In this document: positions 7,422 through 11,375 of the stretch, one piece after another
Layout of the letters: every line of letters begins with the position of its first letter
Numbering within the stretch: the stretch's first letter is position 1
From: Solirubrobacterales bacterium
Lineage (GTDB): Bacteria; Actinomycetota; Thermoleophilia; Solirubrobacterales; Solirubrobacteraceae
Assembly: GCA_015655225.1 (NCBI GenBank)
Contig: JAATFK010000721.1
Location: 1-11,375, forward strand
DNA length: 11,375 nt
Direction of reading: 5' to 3'
The notes under the pieces: model-generated
Told to the model about the DNA's origin: nothing
The model's input: the letters and a program-made list of their open reading frames with translations, nothing else
The model's database searches: none
Translations under genes and position numbers: made by a program

Positions 7422-7969
7422 TGGGCTTCTCGGGCGTGACGCGCTCCGGCGGCCGTCGGACGGAGAGGCTGTACGAGAGCGAGCAGCTCGACGTGCGCGG
7501 CGCCGAGGTCGTCGTGCGCGGACGGCTTCAACGCCTCGAGTGGGTGGGACGGCCGGGCGTCGTGCTCGCCATCCCGTACACCCACGACGGTCGGCTGGTC
7601 CTCGTCCGGCAATACCGCTCCGCCACCGACGGCTGCACCCTGGAGCTTCCCGCCGGGAAGATCGACCCCGGCGAGGACCCGCGCCAGGCCCTCGAGCGCG
7701 AGCTGCGCGAGGAAGCCGGCTACCGGCTCGACGCCGCCACCCACCTCGGGGTCCTGCTGACCGCTCCGCACTTCTCCGACGAGACGATCGACGTCTACCT
7801 GACGAGCGGCGAGGTCGTGTCCCAGCCCCACCCGACCCCGAAGGAGCAGCTCACCGTGGAGCTCGTGCCGGCCGCCGACGTCGACGGCCTGATCGACTCC
7901 GGCGAGTTGAGCGACGCGAAGTCGCTCTCGGCCCTGTTCCTGCACCAGCGAAAGGAAGGCCGCCGATGA
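7421..7969 (+). CDS. Nudix hydrolase, ADP-ribose pyrophosphatase-like
   Basis: Cytosolic Mg-dependent pyrophosphohydrolase of 182 residues, expected to cleave a nucleoside diphosphate linked to another moiety. The Nudix box is perfect at residues 79-101: G79, E85, then RELREEAGY with R93, E94, E97, E98 and G100. Just before it, QYR (64-66) and LELPAGKID are typical of ADP-ribose/NDP-sugar pyrophosphatases. A proline (P116) about 15 residues after the box, in LLTAPHFSDE, fits the marker used for the ADP-ribose subgroup. The ATG at 7421 shares one base with the oxygenase stop, and its own stop overlaps the next start (ATGA), so it is the middle gene of a coupled trio. The N-terminal 35 residues are divergent. 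Alternative substrates are NDP-sugars or NAD-derived signals; sequence alone cannot decide. Confidence 0.93.
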   Translation: MGFSGVTRSGGRRTERLYESEQLDVRGAEVVVRGRLQRLEWVGRPGVVLAIPYTHDGRLVLVRQYRSATDGCTLELPAGKIDPGEDPRQALERELREEAGYRLDAATHLGVLLTAPHFSDETIDVYLTSGEVVSQPHPTPKEQLTVELVPAADVDGLIDSGELSDAKSLSALFLHQRKEGRR

Positions 7970-8817
7970 GCACGGACCCGTCGGACCGACCCGAAGCACG
8001 CGAATCCTCTCCGGCGAATCGAAGCCTCTGGCTGATGAGCAACGGGCCCGGCGTCGTCACCGTGATCGGCAGCGCCGTCGTCGCGGTCCTCGCCAGCGTC
8101 GTTCACTTCAGCACCGAAGCGCTGTTGCAGATCGTCCTGCTGCTGATGGCGTTGATCGGCACCTCGCTGGTGACCGAGCGCCTCGTCGAGGGTCGCAGAG
8201 ACCGCGAGCGGATCACCAGCATCTCGTCGCGGCTCGACACCGTCGTCAGCTTCACTCGCAACGAGAACGTCTCCCTGGACGACGTGATCGTCACGCGGCG
8301 AGAGCTCCCGCCGCTCGAAGAGCGCCTCGTCGGCGCCACCCACATCATGGTCTCCGGCGGCTCGCTGGCGCGGCTGTCGAACGAGTACCGCAGCATGTTC
8401 GAACGCCTCGCCCGAGACGGCTGCCAGCTGCGGTTCGTGATGACCAACCCCGCCTCGCCGGGCGCCGAGTTCCTCAGCGCCGAGGTCTCCTACGAATCAC
8501 GCAACCTCGACGCCTACCGCGCCAACATGCAGGACGCCGCCGCCGGCCTCACCGACCTCGCCCACCGCTTCCCGGGCCTCTGCGAGGTCCGCACCTACGA
8601 CGCCGCTCCGCCCTTCAGCCTCATGGTCATCGTCAAGCCGGACTCCTCCAGCGCGCAGGTCGAGCTGTACACCGTCCGGCTTCCCACCCGCGATCGGCCG
8701 ATCCTCCTCACCAGCAGCGCCAGTTCACCCCGCCTGTGCACCCTCTTCACCGAGCAGTTCGAAGCGCTCTGGGAGAGCCCGCTCACGCATCCCGTCGCTC
8801 CCGACTCCACGACGTGA
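7966..8817 (+). CDS. Two-pass membrane protein with a degenerate PLD-like cytosolic domain
   Basis: Protein of 283 residues with a polar N-terminal tail (1-28). It has two closely spaced membrane segments (about 29-47, VVTVIGSAVVAVLASVV, and 52-70, ALLQIVLLLMALIGTSLV), then a charged linker and a cytosolic domain of roughly 180 residues (95-272). That domain has an order of elements I associate with phospholipase-D-like sensor domains attached to regulators: MVSGGSLARL, CQLRFVMTNPASP, a helical stretch, EVRTYDAAPPFSLMVI, and a C-terminal FTEQFEALWESP. No HxK(x)4D catalytic motif is present, so binding or sensing is more likely than hydrolysis. The ATG at 7966 overlaps the Nudix stop by 4 bases (ATGA). 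Both ends probably face the cytosol. The family call is tentative; the two membrane helices and the operon position are directly visible. It resembles, in layout only, two-helix membrane effectors of nucleotide-signal defence systems. Confidence 0.82.
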   Translation: MSTDPSDRPEARESSPANRSLWLMSNGPGVVTVIGSAVVAVLASVVHFSTEALLQIVLLLMALIGTSLVTERLVEGRRDRERITSISSRLDTVVSFTRNENVSLDDVIVTRRELPPLEERLVGATHIMVSGGSLARLSNEYRSMFERLARDGCQLRFVMTNPASPGAEFLSAEVSYESRNLDAYRANMQDAAAGLTDLAHRFPGLCEVRTYDAAPPFSLMVIVKPDSSSAQVELYTVRLPTRDRPILLTSSASSPRLCTLFTEQFEALWESPLTHPVAPDSTT

Positions 8818-8905
8818 ACTGACTGACATTGATTGTCTTGCCGCCCATGCGCTCGACACGAATCCCCCTGCTTCGCACCGTCATCGTCCTCGCCGGCCTC
8901 ACGCG
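8818..8905 (+). other. Short region with an orphan hydrophobic N-terminus-like sequence
   Basis: Between the membrane-protein gene and the leuB fragment, an ATG at 8847 starts MRSTRIPLLRTVIVLAGLT, which looks like a basic-then-hydrophobic signal or membrane start. It soon runs out of frame into the leuB remnant and ends at a TGA after 31 codons. It may be the stub of another deleted gene or chance; no ribosome site is seen. Confidence 0.2.
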
Positions 8906-9061
8906 CGAAGGCTGCGCGCGCTGGTCCCGGAGATCGAGCTGAGCGAGCACGCGCTCGGCGCGGCCGCGATCGAGGCGTTCGGCGACCCGCTGCCGCCGCG
9001 GACGCTCGCCGCCTGCCTCGCGTCGGACGGGGTGCTGATGGGCGCGGTCGGCTCCGACGCG
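8906..9061 (+). pseudogene. 3-isopropylmalate dehydrogenase (leuB) internal fragment
   Basis: About 51 codons read like the region shortly after the N-terminus of LeuB: LRALVPEIELSEHALGAAAI, then EAFGDPLPPRTLAACLASDG and VLMGAVG. In intact enzymes this is followed by GPKWD and the rest of a protein of about 350 residues. The GDGIGPE start motif is missing upstream, and everything after VLMGAVGS is missing downstream. There the sequence changes frame into a phosphohistidine-domain fragment. There is no start codon or ribosome site. LeuB oxidises 3-isopropylmalate in leucine synthesis; this piece cannot do so. Confidence in the family is good because the GDPLP and VLMGAVG blocks are distinctive. 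Confidence 0.72.
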
Positions 9062-9062
9062 G

Positions 9063-9284
9063 GTGATCTCCTCGCCCAGCCAGCTCTATCAGGTGCAGGC
9101 CGGCGAGGTGCTCGTCTGTCAGATCACCGCACCGAGCTGGGCGCCGGTGTTCACGAAGATCGCCGGGGCGGTCTCCGACATCGGCGGCATCATGGCGCAC
9201 GCCGCGATCGGGACGACGACGATCAAGACCGGCCAGCGGGTGCGCGTCGACGGCTCCAAGGGCATCGTGACGTTGTTGGACTGA
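9063..9284 (+). pseudogene. PEP-utilising enzyme mobile (phosphohistidine) domain fragment
   Basis: The 73-codon reading frame (GTG 9063 to TGA 9282-9284) matches the C-terminal mobile phosphohistidine domain of PEP synthase/pyruvate-phosphate-dikinase-like enzymes: SPSQLYQVQAGEVLV, then ITAPSWAPVFTKI, SDIGGIMAHAAI and TGQRVRVDGSKGIVTLLD. The phosphoacceptor His is kept (codon 9198-9200, in MAHAA). Between HAAI and GTTTIKTG about 15 residues are missing where relatives have a REYG.PAV.GTG-like loop, so an in-frame internal deletion has occurred. The large ATP-grasp part of the enzyme is absent. It starts one base after the leuB remnant and in a different frame. It could be expressed as a small protein, but it looks like debris, with no ribosome site. 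Confidence 0.72.
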
Positions 9285-9307
9285 CCGCCGTTTCCCGGAT
9301 CCGCCCC

Positions 9308-9319
9308 TACACTCATCCG
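9308..9319 (+). promoter_or_regulatory. -10 element positioned for leaderless transcription ahead of mreB
   Basis: TACACT at 9308-9313 (TAnnnT pattern) is followed by 6 bases and an ATG at 9320. The expected start of transcription, about 7 bases after the -10 hexamer, falls on the A of that ATG. The -35 region is weak. The same TAnnnT-N6-ATG arrangement precedes the tetR at 11098. Confidence 0.5.
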
Positions 9320-9361
9320 ATGCGCATCGCAGGGCCCGGGCCGTTCGTGACCGTCTCTTGA
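9320..9361 (+). CDS. 13-residue leader ORF overlapping the mreB start
   Basis: The ATG at 9320 encodes MRIAGPGPFVTVS and stops at TGA 9359-9361, which overlaps the mreB TTG (9358-9360) as TTGA. There is no Shine-Dalgarno, but a -10 element sits exactly where leaderless translation would begin at this ATG. The likely role is translational coupling: ribosomes finish the leader and restart on the weak TTG. An alternative is that it is chance and mreB is started some other way. Confidence 0.4.
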   Translation: MRIAGPGPFVTVS

Positions 9362-10443
9362 GCGCCCGGCAGGCGATCTCCGGGCGTCGCGGCTGGCCGC
9401 GTCTGCGCTCCGCCGGGCGTGACGTCGCGATCGACCTCGGGACCGCGAACACGCTGGTGTTCGTGCGGGGTGAGGGGATCGTGCTGTCCGAGCCCTCGGT
9501 GGTCGCGCTCGATGCGATCACCGGCGAGGTGCACGCGGTCGGAGCCGAGGCGCAGCGGATGATCGGGCGGACCCCGGCGACGATCTCGGCGGTCCGTCCG
9601 CTGCGCCACGGGGTGATCGCGGACTTCGCGGTGACCGAGCAGATGCTGCGCTACTTCCTGCGCCAGGCCAACGGCCGCAGCGGTCGCCATCCCCGTGTGG
9701 TCGTCTGCGCGCCGTCCGGCATCACGAAGGTCGAGCAGCGCGCGGTCGAGGAGGCCTGCCTCGCCGCGGGAGCGCGTCAGGTCGCGCTGATCGAGGAGCC
9801 GATGGCCGCCGCGATTGGCGCCGGGCTGCCGGTCGCCGAGCCGCGCGCCAGCGCGGTGCTCGACATCGGCGGAGGGACGAGCGAGATCGCCGTCATCTCC
9901 CTCGGCGGGATCGTCGTGTCGCGGTCGCTGCGGGTCGGGGGGTACGAGCTCGACGACGCGATCAGCGCGCACATCCGCCTCGAGCACCGGCTCGCGATCG
10001 GATCCGGCACCGCCGAGCAGCTCAAGATCGAGCTCGGGACCGCGATCCCGGTCACCGACGACCTGACGGTCGAGATCCGCGGGCGCAACCTGACGTCCGG
10101 GCTGCCGAGCTCGCTGCAGGTCTCGCGCGAGGAGATGCGAGAGGTGCTCGCCGACCCCGTGCAGAGCATCGTCGATGCCGTCATCGACACGCTCGAGGAG
10201 ACGCCGCCCGAGCTGGCCGCCGACATCTCGCGCAACGGGATCCTGCTCGCGGGAGGCGGATCGCTCCTGCACGGCATGCCGGAGCGCGTGCATCAGGAGA
10301 CGGGCATGCAGACCTTCCTCGCCGAGGACCCGCTGGCCTGCGTCGCGATCGGCGCCGGAGCGACGCTCGAGGAGTTCGAGACGATGCACGGGATCGCGGC
10401 GCAGCGGGGCGCGCGACCGGGTCCTCGACGGCGGAGCCGCTGA
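9358..10443 (+). CDS. mreB: Rod shape-determining protein MreB
   Basis: Bacterial actin that forms membrane-bound filaments guiding lateral cell-wall synthesis; 361 residues (family about 335-350). The actin-fold signatures are all present: phosphate-1 loop DLGTANTLV at 26-34, the VCAPSGITKVEQRAV segment at 116-130, LIEEPMAAAIGAG at 144-156, phosphate-2 loop DIGGGTSEIAVIS at 169-181, and adenosine motif LAGGGSLLHGMPE at 297-309. The start is TTG at 9358, since no ATG or GTG occurs in frame before the DVAIDLGTAN core. The first 20 residues are an Arg-rich extension that may act like the amphipathic membrane anchor. The C-terminus is Arg-rich (GPRRRSR). No mreC, mreD or PBP gene follows, so it stands outside the usual mre operon and may be a second, MreB-like copy. 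A leader ORF overlaps its start. Confidence 0.93.
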   Translation: MSARQAISGRRGWPRLRSAGRDVAIDLGTANTLVFVRGEGIVLSEPSVVALDAITGEVHAVGAEAQRMIGRTPATISAVRPLRHGVIADFAVTEQMLRYFLRQANGRSGRHPRVVVCAPSGITKVEQRAVEEACLAAGARQVALIEEPMAAAIGAGLPVAEPRASAVLDIGGGTSEIAVISLGGIVVSRSLRVGGYELDDAISAHIRLEHRLAIGSGTAEQLKIELGTAIPVTDDLTVEIRGRNLTSGLPSSLQVSREEMREVLADPVQSIVDAVIDTLEETPPELAADISRNGILLAGGGSLLHGMPERVHQETGMQTFLAEDPLACVAIGAGATLEEFETMHGIAAQRGARPGPRRRSR

Positions 10444-10465
10444 CGGTCGGGCCCGGCGAAGGGAG

Positions 10466-11098
10466 CTAATCGACAAGTCCGCGCAGAATGAGCTCTACGG
10501 CCTGGTTGAGCGCCCGGTCGAGGTCGAACTCCGGCGGGTCATGGTCGCCCCAGCTGGTGAGCGTCGCGAAGTACGTCGCGGCAAGCATCAGGCCGGCCTG
10601 ATCGGGGTCGACGCCGGCGCGGACCTGGCCGCGCTTCTGCGCACGACGGATGTAGTTTGCGAGCGTTCCCGCCAGGGGCGGGTTGTTCAGTGAGCCGTCA
10701 TAGGCGAGTGCGGCCGACATGAGCTCTCTCGTCTCGGCGCGGTGCTCCTCGTTGAGCTCGGCCATCAGCTGCATGTAGCTCTCGAGGACGACGTCGATCG
10801 GCTGATCGTCGAGGTGGCGCTGACGCAGCGCGGCGGCGACCTTCGCCCGGCGCCTGGAACCCCATTCGCTGAGGAACTCCGACTTGCGCGGGTAGTGGTT
10901 GAAGACGGTCGTGCGGGCGACGTCGGCGCGGTTGCCGATGTCGTCCATCGTCGTGCGCTCGTAGCCCTGCTCGAGGAACAGCTCGATGGCCGTCTCATAG
11001 AGCCGGTCGCGGATCTCCCGCCGGCGACGTTCCCGCCGGCCGCCGGTCTGCGCGCCGGTGACGATCGCCAGATCTGCGAGTTCATCGGCACGCGACAT
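10466..11098 (-). CDS. TetR/AcrR family regulator, divergent from an MFS transporter
   Basis: Repressor of 210 residues with the helix-turn-helix at about 51-70 (MDDIGNRADVARTTVFNHYP), preceded by the usual IELFLEQGYERTT and followed by RKSEFLSEW. The N-terminus carries a basic stretch (GGRRERRRREIRDR, about 19-32). The C-terminal domain (about 85-205) is helical and would bind a small molecule. The ATG at 11096-11098 is preceded, on its strand, by TATGGT and 6 bases, suggesting a leaderless message. The gene diverges from an MFS transporter whose promoter overlaps a repeated ACTCAAGT operator, the usual arrangement for drug-responsive efflux control. Its 3' end lies 22 bases from the convergent mreB end. 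The ligand is unknown. Confidence 0.93.
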   Translation of the reverse strand: MSRADELADLAIVTGAQTGGRRERRRREIRDRLYETAIELFLEQGYERTTMDDIGNRADVARTTVFNHYPRKSEFLSEWGSRRRAKVAAALRQRHLDDQPIDVVLESYMQLMAELNEEHRAETRELMSAALAYDGSLNNPPLAGTLANYIRRAQKRGQVRAGVDPDQAGLMLAATYFATLTSWGDHDPPEFDLDRALNQAVELILRGLVD

Positions 11099-11171
11099 GC
11101 CCGAACCATAGCCACGAGCCAGGGTCGACCGCGTCGTCGGCCCGTGCCGGCGGGCGCGACCGGCGCTCCGC

Positions 11172-11202
11172 TTGACAGCACAATTGCGGATGCGGATATA
11201 AG
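11172..11202 (+). promoter_or_regulatory. Sigma70-like promoter of the MFS transporter gene
   Basis: TTGACA at 11172-11177 is a consensus -35. TATAAG at 11197-11202 is a 5/6 -10, with a 19-base spacer, slightly long. The surroundings are markedly more A/T-rich than the rest of the window. Transcription would start near 11209, inside the repeated operator, so a bound TetR would block it. Confidence 0.65.
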
Positions 11203-11205
11203 ATC

Positions 11206-11235
11206 GAACTCAAGTCTATTTTTGTACTCAAGTTC
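11206..11235. promoter_or_regulatory. Likely TetR operator: paired ACTCAAGT repeats
   Basis: ACTCAAGT occurs at 11208-11215 and again at 11226-11233, 18 bases apart start to start. Each copy is itself nearly palindromic (ACT..AGT). The outer bases extend the pair to GAACTCAAGT and ACTCAAGTTC, an inverted repeat matching at 8 of 10 positions. The element lies just after the -10 of the MFS gene and between it and the divergent tetR. It is the obvious candidate for the repressor binding site, perhaps for two dimers. Confidence 0.6.
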
Positions 11236-11253
11236 ACCCATGAGGAGAGGGTC

Positions 11254-11375
11254 ATGAGTGCAGGACCGAATACCGGTCTCATCCGGTGGCGCATGCTCGC
11301 CATCATCTGCTTGGGCTTCTTCGCCCTCACGCTCAACTGGTTCGACGCGGCCGCCGCGTTCGGCGACATCGCCGC
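11254..11375 (+). CDS. MFS transporter, 3'-partial
   Basis: Only the first 40 codons are in the window. After a short polar tail (MSAGPNTGLIRWR) comes a membrane segment (MLAIICLGFFALTLNWFDAA) typical of the first helix of major facilitator transporters, where N-[WFY]-x-D near the end of helix 1 is common. The ATG at 11254 has a strong Shine-Dalgarno, GAGGAGAGG, at 11242-11250. The gene is divergent from a TetR gene and has a regulated promoter, which suggests substrate-induced efflux. The rest of the protein, and so the substrate class, lies beyond the window. Confidence 0.75.
   Translation, partial: MSAGPNTGLIRWRMLAIICLGFFALTLNWFDAAAAFGDIA

Noticed and set aside
9032..9319. Open frame reading from the leuB remnant to the TGA at 9361
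   Set aside because: It crosses the phosphohistidine fragment in the wrong frame. Only its last 13 codons have independent support, as a leader ORF.
8818..9357. Possible attachment site or transposon end around the debris
   Set aside because: I looked for terminal inverted repeats, duplicated flanks and integrase or transposase motifs and found none convincing.
11217..11223. T-rich run resembling a terminator tail
   Set aside because: It has no GC-rich hairpin before it and lies between a promoter and its ribosome site, where it serves as the spacer of the operator repeats.

Overview
The window reads as chromosomal DNA of a very GC-rich actinobacterium. The G/C-biased third codon positions, GTG and TTG starts, Arg/Ala-rich proteins and an mreB gene suggest the Thermoleophilia (Conexibacter/Solirubrobacter type). 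That placement is inference, because no rRNA or taxonomic marker is present.

Layout. (1) Bases 1-4937, + strand: a tightly packed ABC peptide importer operon. It encodes a 5'-truncated substrate-binding protein, a DppB-like permease, a DppC-like permease, and one ATPase polypeptide in which the DppD- and DppF-type domains are fused. The genes overlap or nearly touch, so they should be made from one transcript and assemble into one transporter. (2) Bases 5008-6560: a TetR repressor gene diverging from a zinc-free NADPH:quinone-oxidoreductase-type gene, with a near-perfect 16-bp palindrome between them. The oxidoreductase loses its last third at about base 6307, where it runs tail-to-tail into a headless and tailless SnoaL-like cyclase remnant on the opposite strand. 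(3) Bases 6696-8817: three + strand genes with overlapping stop and start codons. They encode a 2-oxoglutarate/Fe(II) oxygenase of the COG3826/'Oxygenase-NA' type, a Nudix hydrolase resembling ADP-ribose pyrophosphatase, and a two-pass membrane protein with a cytosolic domain that looks like a non-catalytic phospholipase-D-like sensor. This is the most interesting unit: it could detect, hydrolyse and respond to a nucleotide or modified-base signal. (4) Bases 8818-9290: more gene debris, namely a leuB middle fragment joined to a phosphohistidine ('PEP-utilising') domain fragment with an internal deletion. (5) Bases 9308-10443: an apparently intact MreB with a TTG start. It is preceded by a 13-codon leader ORF that looks leaderless and overlaps the mreB start. 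(6) Bases 10466-11375: a second TetR regulator diverging from an MFS efflux-type transporter that runs off the window. A sigma70-like promoter and a repeated operator lie between them.

Taken together, the three-gene cassette lies between two zones of truncated genes (6307-6560 and 8906-9284). That is the pattern expected of an insertion/deletion hot spot with accessory cargo between a conserved transporter operon and mreB. No tRNA, rRNA, CRISPR array, transposase or integrase was seen.
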